NCBI RefSeq assembly: GCF_017876545.1
Contig: NZ_JAGIOD010000002.1
Location: forward strand, 744,001 to 808,000
Source: Brachybacterium sacelli
GTDB lineage: Bacteria > Actinomycetota > Actinomycetes > Actinomycetales > Dermabacteraceae
Reading direction: 5' to 3'
DNA: 64,000 bases
The first letter of the stretch is position 1. Each line of letters begins with the position of its first letter. The notes under the pieces are model-generated. The model made no database searches and had not been told where the DNA came from. It saw only the letters and a list, made by a program, of their open reading frames with translations. Below, piece after piece: positions 8,318-17,549 of this stretch. A program made the position numbers and the translations under genes.

Positions 8318-9313
8318 GTGGACACCGACGCCTTCATCGCCGTGCACCGACCGCAGTGGGAGCGGCTCGGGACCCTGACCCGCACCCGGAACCTCGACGC
8401 GGGCGGGATCGACGAGCTGATCTCCCTGTACCAGGAGACCTCCACCCACCTGTCCACGGTGCGGTCGACGAACCCGGATCCGGCGCTGACGGCGCACCTG
8501 TCGCTGCTGGTCCATCGCGCACGGCTGCGGATCACCGGTGCCCGCACCCCGCTGTGGAAGCACGCCCGGACCTTCCTGTGGGAGGACTTGCCCGCAGCCC
8601 TGTACGCCGCCCGCTGGACGGTGGCGCTCGCCGGGGGGATCTTCCTGCTCGCGACCGTCGTGTCCGGCCTGTACTTCGGACTCGACCCTGTGGCGCGGGG
8701 GCTGGTGCTGCCCGAGGCAGCACAGCGATCCCTCGCCCAGCGCGACTTCGTCTCCTACTACTTCGAGGGCGAGGCCTCGGGCTTCGCCGCGCAGGTGTGG
8801 ACGAACAACGCCTGGATCACCGTCCAGGCCGTTGTGTTCGGGGCGACCGGGATCTGGCCGGTGATCATGCTGCTGCAGAACGGGCTGAACATCGGCCTGT
8901 CCGCCGGCGTGATGGGCGCCTATGGCGGCCTGGACACCCTCTTCGTCTACCTGCTGCCCCACGGGCTGCTCGAGATCACCGCCGTGCTGGTCGGCGCCGG
9001 GGCTGGGCTGCGCACTTTCTGGGCCTGGGTGCGCCCGGGACCGTTGCCGCGGCTGTGGGCGCTGTCCCGAGCTGCCCGGGCCCTGGTCACCGTCGCGATC
9101 GGTCTGGTGCCGGTGCTGCTGATCTCCGGATTCATCGAGGCCTTCGTGACTCCGAGCTCGCTTCCCCCCGCCGTGCGCATCGCGATCGGTGCGATCGCCT
9201 GGATCGCATTCCTGGTGTTCATGCTCGGACGCGGTCGCCAGGTGCACCGTCAGGGCGTCACCGGCGACCTCTCCGAGGAGATGGTCGGCGACAGCGTCGC
9301 GACCGCCGGCTGA
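8318..9313 (+). CDS. Stage II sporulation protein M family (SpoIIM/DUF95) membrane protein
   Basis: This 331-residue protein has a helical cytoplasmic N-terminal domain (to ~100) followed by five or six membrane segments, among them LAGGIFLLATVVSGLYFGL and the glycine-rich AVVFGATGIWPVIMLLQNGLNIGLSAGVM stretch typical of the SpoIIM family. A PHGLLEITAVLVGAGAGL motif precedes the last helices. In Bacillus the namesake takes part in engulfment; in non-sporulating actinobacteria the role is unknown, but the gene regularly sits with RDD, DUF58 and MoxR genes, as here. The GTG start is set by the leaderless promoter. Confidence 0.85.
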   Translation: MDTDAFIAVHRPQWERLGTLTRTRNLDAGGIDELISLYQETSTHLSTVRSTNPDPALTAHLSLLVHRARLRITGARTPLWKHARTFLWEDLPAALYAARWTVALAGGIFLLATVVSGLYFGLDPVARGLVLPEAAQRSLAQRDFVSYYFEGEASGFAAQVWTNNAWITVQAVVFGATGIWPVIMLLQNGLNIGLSAGVMGAYGGLDTLFVYLLPHGLLEITAVLVGAGAGLRTFWAWVRPGPLPRLWALSRAARALVTVAIGLVPVLLISGFIEAFVTPSSLPPAVRIAIGAIAWIAFLVFMLGRGRQVHRQGVTGDLSEEMVGDSVATAG

Positions 9314-9360
9314 TACGCAGGGAGCCTCGGCACGCGGCCTCACAGCGCGGACCGGGGCGT

Positions 9361-9412
9361 CGCCGGATCCGGCGCTGTGCAGGGATGTCCTGTCGACCAT
9401 GCCGCGGTCGAC
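9361..9412. terminator. Two hairpins between convergent SpoIIM and DUF58 genes
   Basis: A perfect 14-bp palindrome (CGCCGGATCCGGCG, 9361-9374) and a 7-bp stem GTCGACC/GGTCGAC with a 7-nt loop (9392-9412) lie in the 136-bp gap between two gene ends. Neither has a T run. A bidirectional terminator is plausible by position. Confidence 0.35.
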
Positions 9413-9449
9413 CGCGTCGCACGACGCCTCGTCGACGCACAGGCGCGGC

Positions 9450-10748
9450 TCAGAGGCGGCCGGCGGCCTTGAGAGCCAGGTAGGCGTCCGCGAGGGCCTG
9501 CGGCGCCCGCTCCGGCGGGGCGTCGACGACGTGCGCCCCGACCCGCTCCAGCGCACGGGAGACCCCGCCGCGCTCGGTGCGGGCCTGCTCGGCGGCGGCC
9601 GCCCTGTACACCGTCTCCAGATCCCCTCGGCCCGCGGCGAGCTGCTCGAGCGCGGGATCGGCGACGGAGGCCACCACCAGCGGATGGTCCTTCGCGACGC
9701 GGGCCGCGACCGGCAGCAGCCCGGTGTGGATCGCCGAGGGCTCGACCGGGGTCAGCAGCACCACCAGGGAGCCGCGGCGGGAACGTTCGGAGATCGAGGC
9801 GGCAGCCCGCTCCCAGTCGGTCTCCACCAGCGCGGGGTGCACGGCCGCTGTGGCGGTCACCATGTCGTGGAGCACCGTGGTGCGCGTGCGGCCGAGCACC
9901 GAGACGTGCGGGATGCGGTCGATGCACAGCAGGTCCACGCGGTCGCCGGCCTGTCCGGCCAGCGCGGTCAGCAGCAGCGCCGCATCGAAGGCGGCATCCA
10001 GCCGGGTCGAGTCACCGAGCCGGCCGGCGGACGTGCGTGAGGTGTCCACGACGATCAGCACGTGCCGGTCCCGCTCCGGTCTCCAGGTGCGCACTACGAC
10101 GCTGCGGCGACGAGCGGTCGCACGCCAGTCGATCGAGCGCACGTCGTCACCGTCGACGAAGTCCCGCAGCGAGTCGAACTCGGTGCCCTGGCCCCGCTGA
10201 TGGATGGCGGCGAGCCCTTCGATCTCCCGCAGCCGCTGCACTCGCGAGGGCAGGTGGCGCCGTGAACCGAAGGGGTGGAGGGCGAGCAGGCGGCCGGGGG
10301 CCCCGGCCCGGGCGGTGCGGCGGGCGAGTCCGAGCGGACCGCGCGAGGCGATCAGCAGGACCCTTGAGCGATGCTCCCCGCGTCGGGTCGGGGTGAAGGA
10401 CTGCGGGACCGCGCGCCGCTCCAGCGCAGGGATGCGCAGTGCGGACCGCTGCTGCGCCAGTCCGGCGGTGGGGTTCCAGGCGTCGCGCACCTCGAGGGCG
10501 GCGGCCCGGCCCGTGGGGTTGGTCAGCAGCAGCCGCCCGGTGACCTCGTTGCCCAGCCGCACCTGGATCGGTGCCTCGCGGCGCACCCGGATCGCGCGTG
10601 GGCTCGGGGCGGCGAAGGCGTCGGCGAGGACCACCAGCGCCCACACCACGAACAGGGCCAGCAGCACCCACCAGGACGGCCACAGCACGATCACCGGCAG
10701 GGCGAGCAGCGCGACCAGGGCCGCGCGGGGGGTCAGCGAGATTCTCAT
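9450..10748 (-). CDS. DUF58 domain protein (von Willebrand-like)
   Basis: This 432-residue protein starts with two close membrane helices (about 8-45), then a beta-rich stretch, then the DUF58 core GTEFDSLRDFVDGDDVRSIDWRATARR near residues 205-230. A vWA-like half follows, with HVLIVVDTSRTS (a degenerate MIDAS, DxSxT form) and VVLLTPVE. DUF58 proteins are encoded with MoxR AAA+ ATPases and are thought to work with them in assembly or quality control of envelope proteins. It is the last gene of a five-gene minus-strand operon, 11 nt after the MoxR stop. Confidence 0.88.
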   Translation of the reverse strand: MRISLTPRAALVALLALPVIVLWPSWWVLLALFVVWALVVLADAFAAPSPRAIRVRREAPIQVRLGNEVTGRLLLTNPTGRAAALEVRDAWNPTAGLAQQRSALRIPALERRAVPQSFTPTRRGEHRSRVLLIASRGPLGLARRTARAGAPGRLLALHPFGSRRHLPSRVQRLREIEGLAAIHQRGQGTEFDSLRDFVDGDDVRSIDWRATARRRSVVVRTWRPERDRHVLIVVDTSRTSAGRLGDSTRLDAAFDAALLLTALAGQAGDRVDLLCIDRIPHVSVLGRTRTTVLHDMVTATAAVHPALVETDWERAAASISERSRRGSLVVLLTPVEPSAIHTGLLPVAARVAKDHPLVVASVADPALEQLAAGRGDLETVYRAAAAEQARTERGGVSRALERVGAHVVDAPPERAPQALADAYLALKAAGRL

Positions 10749-10759
10749 CCGGTCATGCC

Positions 10760-11833
10760 TCAGCGGGGCACCGGCACGGAGGCGAGGGTCGCGGCCAGCA
10801 CGGACTCGACCTGCGTGCCCTCGAGCTCCGACTCGGTGGTCAGGCGCACCCGGTGCGAGAGGGTGGCCGGGGCCATCATCTTGACGTCGTCGGGGGTGAT
10901 GAAGTCCCGCCCGGACAGGTACGCCCAGGCGCGAGAGGTGCGCAGCAGGGCGATCGCGCCGCGGGGCGAGACGCCCAGGGACAGGCTGGGGGAGCGGCGC
11001 GTGGACCGGCACACGTCGACGATGTACTGCACCACCGGGTCCTCGGCGACGACCCGCGAGACGTCCTGCTGGGCTCGGTGCAGGGAGGGGACGTCCACCA
11101 CGGGCCCCAGGCCCATGGCGGAGAGGTCCGTGGTGTCGAAGCCGTCGGCGTGGCGGCGCAGCACGTCGACCTCGACCTCCCGGTCGGGCAGCGGCATGAC
11201 CGCCTTGAGCAGGAAGCGGTCCAGCTGCGCCTCCGGCAGGGTGTAGGTGCCGTCGAACTCGATGGGGTTCTGGGTGGCGATCACCAGGAACGGGTCGGGC
11301 AGGGGCCGGCTCGCACCGTCGACCGTGACCTGGCGTTCCTCCATCGCCTCCAACAGCGCGGACTGGGTCTTGGGCGGGGTCCGGTTGATCTCGTCGGCCA
11401 GCAGCAGGTTCGTGAACACCGGGCCCTCGCGGAAGACCAGGTCGCTGGTGGTGTTGTCGTAGATCAGGGAGCCGGTGATGTCGCCGGGCATCATGTCGGG
11501 CGTGAACTGCACGCGGCGCATCCGGACGTCCAGCGCGGCGGCGAGCGAGCGCACCAGCAACGTCTTGGCCACTCCCGGCACACCTTCGAGCAGCACGTGA
11601 CCGCGGCACAGGAGGGCCACGACGTGGCTGGTCACAGCAGCATCCTGACCGACGACGCCCTTGTGGATCTCCGTCGAGAGGCTCTGCAGGTCGGTCCGGG
11701 TGTCCTGGTCGACCTCGGGGGCGGTGCCGGTCGCCGGTGCGCTCGTCGGGACCGGGCCCGGCAACGGGTCGGGACCGGCCCCGGCGGGGCCGAAGGGCTC
11801 CGGGGTGGGGGCACCGGGGGTGGTGTCGGTCAT
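10760..11833 (-). CDS. MoxR family AAA+ ATPase
   Basis: This 357-residue ATPase has a Pro/Ala-rich lead of ~45 residues, Walker A GVPGVAKT (84-91), Walker B LLLADEINR (~146-154), the sensor-1 region VIATQNP, and a TLPEAQLDRFLLK stretch typical of MoxR. It ends with the lid domain, SPRGAIALLR...AYLSGRDFITPDDV. MoxR ATPases are chaperone-like machines that act with vWA partners, here the DUF58 protein. The ATG overlaps the stop of the DUF4350 gene (ATGA), so synthesis is coupled. The operon order DUF4350-MoxR-DUF58 is widely conserved in actinobacteria. Confidence 0.93.
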   Translation of the reverse strand: MTDTTPGAPTPEPFGPAGAGPDPLPGPVPTSAPATGTAPEVDQDTRTDLQSLSTEIHKGVVGQDAAVTSHVVALLCRGHVLLEGVPGVAKTLLVRSLAAALDVRMRRVQFTPDMMPGDITGSLIYDNTTSDLVFREGPVFTNLLLADEINRTPPKTQSALLEAMEERQVTVDGASRPLPDPFLVIATQNPIEFDGTYTLPEAQLDRFLLKAVMPLPDREVEVDVLRRHADGFDTTDLSAMGLGPVVDVPSLHRAQQDVSRVVAEDPVVQYIVDVCRSTRRSPSLSLGVSPRGAIALLRTSRAWAYLSGRDFITPDDVKMMAPATLSHRVRLTTESELEGTQVESVLAATLASVPVPR

Positions 11834-13074
11834 CGGTCGATCTCCTTCTCGAGACGGTCTAGGTCCTGGGCGAGTCGCACGAGGTCCTGGTCGCTGGTGA
11901 CAGGGGTGGGGCCGAGCAGCTCGCGCAGCTGCTCCGGGGAGCGGTCCACGTGCGGCGCGAGTGCGGCCAGCAGTCCGTCGAGGGCGGATTCGCGGCGCAG
12001 GCCGAGGCGGTCCGCGAGTCGGGTCGCAGCGGCGGAGCGCAGCGAGGAGGCGGCCGCGTCGCGAGAGTCGGACTGCTGCATCAGCCGCGAACGGCCGAGC
12101 ACCAGCTCCTGTGGACGCACGGTGACCGGGAGCGGTTCGACGACGACGGGGCCGAAGCGACGACCGACGGCGAGCAGGGTGATCACGGCGACGGTGAGCA
12201 GCCACAGCGCGAGCGGCCCGGCCCAGTCCGGAAGGTAGCCCAGGAGCGTCTGCCCGGCGGTTCCCATCGGGTCGCCGGGGGAGGGCACGTACCAGGTCAG
12301 TTCACCGGTGCTGCCGAGGGCGTTGAGCGCGAGGGCCGAGTTGTCGGCCTCCCCGATGCCGTCATTGGTCAGCAGGTCCGCGCTGCCCAGCACGAGGAGG
12401 CCGTCGGCCGCGGCGACCAGGGAGCCCTCGCCGGAGCGGAAGCAGCCGTGCGCCTCCGGCGAGGTGCGGTAGAGGGTGGAGGGCCCGTTCAGCCCGTCCT
12501 CCTGGTCCGGCACGTGCAGGGCGCGGGCCCCGTGGGCGAGGTCCCCGCAGGCGGGACCGGCGGGCAGGTCGCTCGGGGAGCTGATCGACCCGGCGGGACT
12601 GATCTGCTCGGTGACGTACGACAGGGTGACGAAGTCGGGCTGGACCAGCACCAGGTGGCCGTCACCGGCCTCCCGGGCGTCGGCCAGGGTCGTGAGCTGT
12701 TCGGCCGACAGCGAGCTCGGCGCGGTCACCAGCACCGTGCCGCCTCCCTGCAGCGCCTCGGCGGCATCGTCGGTGTGGCGGTCCTCCTGGACCTCGACGT
12801 CGAGGTCCTCGAGCACCTGCACGACGGCCTTGGATCCCTGGCCGGTGGGGGCGTCGGGCTCGAGCGGACCGTCGCGGTAGAAGCCGCGGGCGATCGAGGC
12901 CAGCACGGCGGCGAGCACCGCGAGGGTGACCAGCACGACCAGCCAGGGGCGCCGGCGGTCCTCCGTGGGGGTGCCGGACGCGGTCGCGCGGCCGTCCCGG
13001 GCACCCGTCGCGGCGAGGTCCGGGGCGGCCGTCGCGGTGGTGCGGGCGGAGACGGAGGGGCTCGACAGGCTCAT
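11830..13074 (-). CDS. DUF4350 domain membrane protein
   Basis: This 414-residue protein has a Ser/Ala/Thr-rich cytoplasmic start, a first membrane helix at about 44-62, an extracytoplasmic DUF4350 domain (~65-275, with GSKAVVQVLEDLDVEV and the GGTVLVTAPSSLS strand), a second helix around 285-310, and a helical cytoplasmic tail ending in an acidic coiled segment. DUF4350 has a GATase/ThuA-like fold in related families, but the substrate here is unknown. Starts and stops overlap by ATGA with both neighbours, so it is made in step with DUF4129 and MoxR. Confidence 0.85.
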   Translation of the reverse strand: MSLSSPSVSARTTATAAPDLAATGARDGRATASGTPTEDRRRPWLVVLVTLAVLAAVLASIARGFYRDGPLEPDAPTGQGSKAVVQVLEDLDVEVQEDRHTDDAAEALQGGGTVLVTAPSSLSAEQLTTLADAREAGDGHLVLVQPDFVTLSYVTEQISPAGSISSPSDLPAGPACGDLAHGARALHVPDQEDGLNGPSTLYRTSPEAHGCFRSGEGSLVAAADGLLVLGSADLLTNDGIGEADNSALALNALGSTGELTWYVPSPGDPMGTAGQTLLGYLPDWAGPLALWLLTVAVITLLAVGRRFGPVVVEPLPVTVRPQELVLGRSRLMQQSDSRDAAASSLRSAAATRLADRLGLRRESALDGLLAALAPHVDRSPEQLRELLGPTPVTSDQDLVRLAQDLDRLEKEIDR

Positions 13075-13784
13075 GGACGGCCTCCGGTGTGGGCGTCGTC
13101 GCTCCCGTCGGCGGTCGGGGAGGCCCCCTCGACGTCCCGGGAGGCTCCTGCGGAGTCGGCCGCGGTGAGATCAGGTGCCGCATCGGCGACGTACTCGGCC
13201 AGCCGTAGCAGGTCGTCGGCCTGCTTCTCGGTGGCCGGGCGGTGGGAGTAGGCGGCGGTGTCGAAGGCATCGGCCCCGCGCAGCAGCCTGCCTCGCAGGT
13301 CCGGATAGGCGCGCGCGGCACGGTCGGCGGCCTCGTGCGCCGTCATCCCGACGGAGACGTCGAGCAGGGTGCGCACCTCGAGGTCCCGGACCAGGGCGCG
13401 CAGGGCCAGCACGGTGCCGTCGTCGGGCCGTCCGCCCACGATCGCCTCGCGGGAGGCGGTCCGCAGCTCGGAGGCGGTCAGGACGGGATCGGCGTCGAGC
13501 TCGGCCGCGACCGCGAGGGACGGGTTGCGGCGGATCAGGCCGGTGCGTCGCAGCACCAGGAAGGCCGCCGCGAGCAGGACCAGGACCAGCGCCACCGCGA
13601 CCACCGCCTGGGTGGTCGAGGAGCCATCGATCCCGTCGACCAGGTCGACGAGCCATTGCTCGATGGTCCCGAGCAGCCATTCCACGAACCCGGGGGAGTC
13701 GTCGTACTCGGACTTCGACAGCTCCTCCAGCAGGCGCGAGCGCGCCTCGTCGGGGTCCACGGGCGGAGGACCGGCGGTGATCAT
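13071..13784 (-). CDS. DUF4129 domain membrane protein
   Basis: This 237-residue protein has a short N-terminal amphipathic region, one strong membrane helix at about 65-85 (AVVAVALVLVLLAAAFLVL) and a cytoplasmic DUF4129 domain with TASELRTASREAI, LRALVRDLEVRTLLD and MTAHEAADRAARAYPDLRGRL. DUF4129 is often the C-terminal domain of transglutaminase-like membrane proteins partnered with DUF58 and MoxR; here it stands alone with no transglutaminase domain in the operon. ATGA overlaps join it to both neighbours. Confidence 0.85.
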   Translation of the reverse strand: MITAGPPPVDPDEARSRLLEELSKSEYDDSPGFVEWLLGTIEQWLVDLVDGIDGSSTTQAVVAVALVLVLLAAAFLVLRRTGLIRRNPSLAVAAELDADPVLTASELRTASREAIVGGRPDDGTVLALRALVRDLEVRTLLDVSVGMTAHEAADRAARAYPDLRGRLLRGADAFDTAAYSHRPATEKQADDLLRLAEYVADAAPDLTAADSAGASRDVEGASPTADGSDDAHTGGRP

Positions 13785-14920
13785 CGTCCGCCGTTCCCCT
13801 CGGCGTCCCAGTTCTCCCGCGCCTGCCGCGTCAGCTCGACGTCCCAGGCTTCGTGGCGCATCCGGTTGTCGGCGTAGACGGCCGCGAACCCGGCGGAGAG
13901 GAACGGTGCCAGCAGCACCGTCGCCAGGTAGGTGCCGAGCATCGTGATCACGGTGAGCACCATGATGCCCAGCACCATGGCCTGCATCGAGCTGGCCAGC
14001 AGGATCACGAAGTACGCGACGCCGGCGACGAAGACGAACACGCCGGAGACCACCTGGGTGGCGAAGCTGTAGATGACGTAGAGCAGCACGCTGATGCCAA
14101 GGACCCGCCACAGCCTGCGGCCGGCCGTCATGCGGAAGGAGCGGGCGATCGAGCCGAGCACTCCGGAATCCTCGATGACCAGGGCGGGAATCGCCAGGAT
14201 CGTGCGGGCCCAGATCCAGACGTAGGCGAGCACCCCGATCCCGATGCCGACGAGGAGCGCGCCGATGGTGAGCACCGTCGGCTCCTGGAGCAGGATCAGC
14301 GGCAGGGCGCCGAGTGCGGCGGGGATCCCGAGCGCCACCAGGCTGAGCAGGCCGATCAGGACGCTGATCGCGATCGCGGGCAGCGCGAGCTGCCGGGTGC
14401 GCGTCCGCATCTGCGCGCCGGTCACCGGCCGGCCGGTGGCCTCTCCGATGGCGACGGCGGTCAGGGCCACGGTGACCAGCGAGGCCGCCAGCATCGTGAT
14501 CACCCCGGTGATCATCGAGGAGCCGACGGTGATCAGCACATCGGAGGCCGAGAACGTTCCGCCCATGGCGGGGGCATCGGGATTCTCCATCAGGGCCTGC
14601 ATGTCGCCCATCATCGGGATCATCCCGGCACCGTTCGTGAGGGTGAGGAACACGAAGGCGACCCCGTAGACCGCGGCGGCGAGGGAGAGCACCGTCCTCG
14701 CCCGCACCCGGTAGATGCGCAGGGCGGCGCCGAGCACCTCTCCCAGGCCGAGGGGGCGCAGGGGGAACAGCGGCAGGGACTGCACCAGTTCACGTCGGGG
14801 CCCGCCGGACGGGCCGGGGGCGCCGGGTCCGGGATGCGGCGCCGCGCCGTCCGCCGGCAGCTCGGAGGGGGGCAGATCGGTGCTCTCGTGCGATCCCGGT
14901 GCGGTCCAGCCCGTGCTCAT
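13781..14920 (-). CDS. Multi-pass membrane protein (glycerophosphoryl diester phosphodiesterase membrane-domain type)
   Basis: This 379-residue protein has a Pro/Gly-rich N-terminus (~40 residues), a PLRPLGLGEVLGAALRIYRVRARTVLSLA motif and six to seven membrane segments. That pattern matches the membrane-domain family named after a phosphodiesterase, though no catalytic phosphodiesterase domain is present. The short SWDVE-type C-terminus (AWDVELTRQARENWD) is common in this family. It is the first gene of the five-gene operon that runs to DUF58 and is divergent from mtrA. Its role is unknown; context points to the cell envelope. Confidence 0.78.
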   Translation of the reverse strand: MSTGWTAPGSHESTDLPPSELPADGAAPHPGPGAPGPSGGPRRELVQSLPLFPLRPLGLGEVLGAALRIYRVRARTVLSLAAAVYGVAFVFLTLTNGAGMIPMMGDMQALMENPDAPAMGGTFSASDVLITVGSSMITGVITMLAASLVTVALTAVAIGEATGRPVTGAQMRTRTRQLALPAIAISVLIGLLSLVALGIPAALGALPLILLQEPTVLTIGALLVGIGIGVLAYVWIWARTILAIPALVIEDSGVLGSIARSFRMTAGRRLWRVLGISVLLYVIYSFATQVVSGVFVFVAGVAYFVILLASSMQAMVLGIMVLTVITMLGTYLATVLLAPFLSAGFAAVYADNRMRHEAWDVELTRQARENWDAEGNGGR

Positions 14921-15109
14921 CCGTCCTCCTGCTGCAGTGCGTTCCCGTCCTGAGCGCGACCGTGGCCGACCAGGAGCGGAGCGATGTCCTGCAGCACAAC
15001 CTACGGACCCCGGGGCCGTGGACCGATCCGACGAACGTCGATGACCGCGCGTCTTCCGGACACCCCCGCCCGGGGCGGATGCCCAGGGACCTTCCGTCGC
15101 GGTGGCACA

Positions 15110-15805
15110 ATGACCTCCATGACGACGCCTTCACGGATCCTCGTGGTTGATGACGACCAGGCGATCGCCGAGATGGTCGGCATCGTGCTGCGTGGCAAGG
15201 GCTACGAGGTCGCGACCTCCTCCGACGGTGCCTCCGCGCTGGAGACCTTCCCGCGCCTGCGCCCCGATCTGGTCCTGCTCGACCTCATGCTCCCCGGCAT
15301 GGACGGCATCGAGGTGTGCCGTCGGCTGCGCCGGGAGTCCGGGGTCCCGATCCTCATGCTCACCGCCCGCACCGACACCGCCGATGTCGTCGAAGGTCTC
15401 GAGGCGGGGGCCGACGACTACCTGACCAAGCCCTTCGAGCCGGAGGAGCTGGTGGCCCGGATCAAGGCGCGGGTGCGGCGGGTCGACCCGCCCACGACGG
15501 AGCAGCTGACCATCGGCGACCTGGTCATCGACGTCGACGGCCACGAGGTGCGCCGCGGCGACGAGCTGATCTCCCTGACCCCGCTCGAGTTCGACCTGCT
15601 CACGCAGCTGGCGCGCAAGCCCTGGCAGGTGTTCACCCGCGACGTGCTGCTGCGCGACGTGTGGGGCTACCGCCACAGCGCGGACACCCGACTGGTCAAC
15701 GTGCATGTCCAGCGGCTGCGCTCGAAGATCGAGCACGATCCGGAGAATCCCGGCATCGTCGTGACCGTCCGCGGCGTCGGCTATCGCGCCGGAGGCGCAT
15801 CCTGA
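15110..15805 (+). CDS. mtrA: Two-component response regulator MtrA
   Basis: This 231-residue OmpR-type regulator has a receiver domain with DDD near 14-16, the phospho-acceptor Asp at about 58 (LLDLMLPGMDG) and TKPFEPEELVAR, and a winged-helix domain with LTPLEFDLLTQLARKPWQVFTR and a GYRHSADTRLVNVHVQRLRSKIE recognition part. It is close to mycobacterial MtrA, an essential regulator of division, wall turnover and osmotic response. ATG at 15110 or 15119 could start it; a GGTGG lies 4 nt before the first. It is followed by mtrB and lpqB in the classic order. Confidence 0.96.
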   Translation: MTSMTTPSRILVVDDDQAIAEMVGIVLRGKGYEVATSSDGASALETFPRLRPDLVLLDLMLPGMDGIEVCRRLRRESGVPILMLTARTDTADVVEGLEAGADDYLTKPFEPEELVARIKARVRRVDPPTTEQLTIGDLVIDVDGHEVRRGDELISLTPLEFDLLTQLARKPWQVFTRDVLLRDVWGYRHSADTRLVNVHVQRLRSKIEHDPENPGIVVTVRGVGYRAGGAS

Positions 15806-15821
15806 GCACGTCGGAACGCCC

Positions 15822-17549
15822 GTGAGCACCTCAGGACCCGGCCCGGAACCGGAGTCCCGCGTCGCGCTGGTCACCCAGGCCGTCGACCCGCGCGGCTGGC
15901 CGCTCGCCCTGCGCGTCGTGCTGGTGACCACGCTGCTGTCGATCGTCTCCATGCTCGCCGTCGGCGCGTATCTGTCCTCCGTCATCGCCGACGGTCTGTA
16001 CGAGCAGCGGCGGGACCGGGTGCTCGAGGAGACGGTCGAGGTGCGCCGGGAGCTCACCGACTCCCTGACCCAGCTCTCCGGCGCCACCAGCACCCAGCAG
16101 CAGGACGCGGTCAACGCCTTCGTCCAGTCCGCGGGCGGACGCGGTGGCGGGGACCGGCGGGAGGTCGCCCTGGTGCCGGTCGAGACCACCGGGACGGTGT
16201 TCCCGGTCGCCTCCTCCGACCGCACCCTCTTCGAGGAGGTCGACGGCGGGTTCTCCGACGCGGTGGCCGACGATCCCGATGCCGTCTCCTGGCGCTCCAT
16301 CGGCCGGGAGGACGCCCAGGGGGAGACGCAGCCCGCATTGCTGATCGGCACCCGCGTGATGGTGCCGGGCGTCGGCTCCTACGACCTCTACCTCGTCTAC
16401 TCCCTGCAGGAGGAGCAGGACACCCTGGCCTTCGTCCAGCGGGTGATCCTCGGGGGCGGTGGTGTCCTCCTGGCTCTGATCGTGGGCATCGCGATCGTGG
16501 TCGCCCGTCTGGTGACCACGCCGCTCAAGCGCGCCGCCCATGCCGCGGAGCGCATGGCCGGCGGCGACCTCGACAGCCGCGTCGAGGTGGCCGGGGCGGA
16601 CGAGCTGGCCCGGGTGGGCGATTCCTTCAACGACATGGCGCGCAGCCTCGCCCAGAAGGTCGACGACCTCACCGAGCTCTCCCGCCTCCAACAGCGGTTC
16701 GTCTCCGACGTCTCCCACGAGCTGCGCACCCCGCTGACCACGATCCGCATGGCCTCCTCCGTGCTCGAAGCTCGACGCCCCCAGCTCCCTGACGATCTGC
16801 AGCGCACCACCGAGCTGCTCGCCGCGCAGGTCGAGCGCTTCGAGGTGCTGCTCGGCGACCTGCTGGAGATCTCGCGCTTCGACGCCGGGGCCGCCGAGCT
16901 CGAGGCGCACCGCGAGGACCTCGACGCGCTCGTGGTCCGGTCCGTCGACGACGTGCGGCCCCTGGCCGGGGCGCGGGGCTGCCTACTGGACGTCCACCTC
17001 GCCGGTCACGGGATGGACGCCGTGGTCGACGCCCGGCGCGTCGACCGGATCCTGCGGAACCTGCTGACCAACGCCATCGAGCACGGGGCCGGCAGCCCGG
17101 TGCTGGTCCAGACCGCCGCCAGCGACGACGCGGTGGCAGTCGTCGTGCAGGACCACGGGCACGGCATCTCCCCGGAGGCCGCCGGGCGGGTCTTCGACCG
17201 CTTCTGGCGCGCCGACCCGTCCCGCGCCCGCACCCTCGGCGGCACCGGACTGGGGCTGTCGATCTCCGCCGAGGACGCCCGGCTGCACACCGGGTGGCTG
17301 CAGGCCTGGGGCCAGGAGGGCCGGGGAGCGGTGTTCCGCCTGACCCTGCCGCGCCGGCCCGGCAGCCCTTTCTCCCGCTCGCCCCTGCGCCTCGAGCGCA
17401 GCTTCGACCGGGATGCGAACGGCAGCTACTCGGTGACCACGACCGGGGAGATCCCGATCGGGCCCGGGCTGCTGCCCGATCTCTCCGATCCCTCCGATCC
17501 CTCCGGGGGTCCGGATCAGGATCCGCCGATCCCGGGAGGACGCCGATGA
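15822..17549 (+). CDS. mtrB: Sensor histidine kinase MtrB
   Basis: This 575-residue membrane kinase has helices at about 30-50 and 205-230 around an extracytoplasmic sensor region. It continues with a HAMP domain, the H-box SHELRTPLT with His near 299, the N-box NLLTNAIEHG, DHGHGISPE and GTGLGLS. It phosphorylates MtrA. The 90-residue C-terminal tail is rich in Pro, Gly and Asp and holds a short DPSDPS repeat. GTG at 15822 starts 16 nt after the mtrA stop. The end overlaps lpqB by ATGA, matching the known link in which LpqB modulates MtrB. Confidence 0.95.
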   Translation: MSTSGPGPEPESRVALVTQAVDPRGWPLALRVVLVTTLLSIVSMLAVGAYLSSVIADGLYEQRRDRVLEETVEVRRELTDSLTQLSGATSTQQQDAVNAFVQSAGGRGGGDRREVALVPVETTGTVFPVASSDRTLFEEVDGGFSDAVADDPDAVSWRSIGREDAQGETQPALLIGTRVMVPGVGSYDLYLVYSLQEEQDTLAFVQRVILGGGGVLLALIVGIAIVVARLVTTPLKRAAHAAERMAGGDLDSRVEVAGADELARVGDSFNDMARSLAQKVDDLTELSRLQQRFVSDVSHELRTPLTTIRMASSVLEARRPQLPDDLQRTTELLAAQVERFEVLLGDLLEISRFDAGAAELEAHREDLDALVVRSVDDVRPLAGARGCLLDVHLAGHGMDAVVDARRVDRILRNLLTNAIEHGAGSPVLVQTAASDDAVAVVVQDHGHGISPEAAGRVFDRFWRADPSRARTLGGTGLGLSISAEDARLHTGWLQAWGQEGRGAVFRLTLPRRPGSPFSRSPLRLERSFDRDANGSYSVTTTGEIPIGPGLLPDLSDPSDPSGGPDQDPPIPGGRR

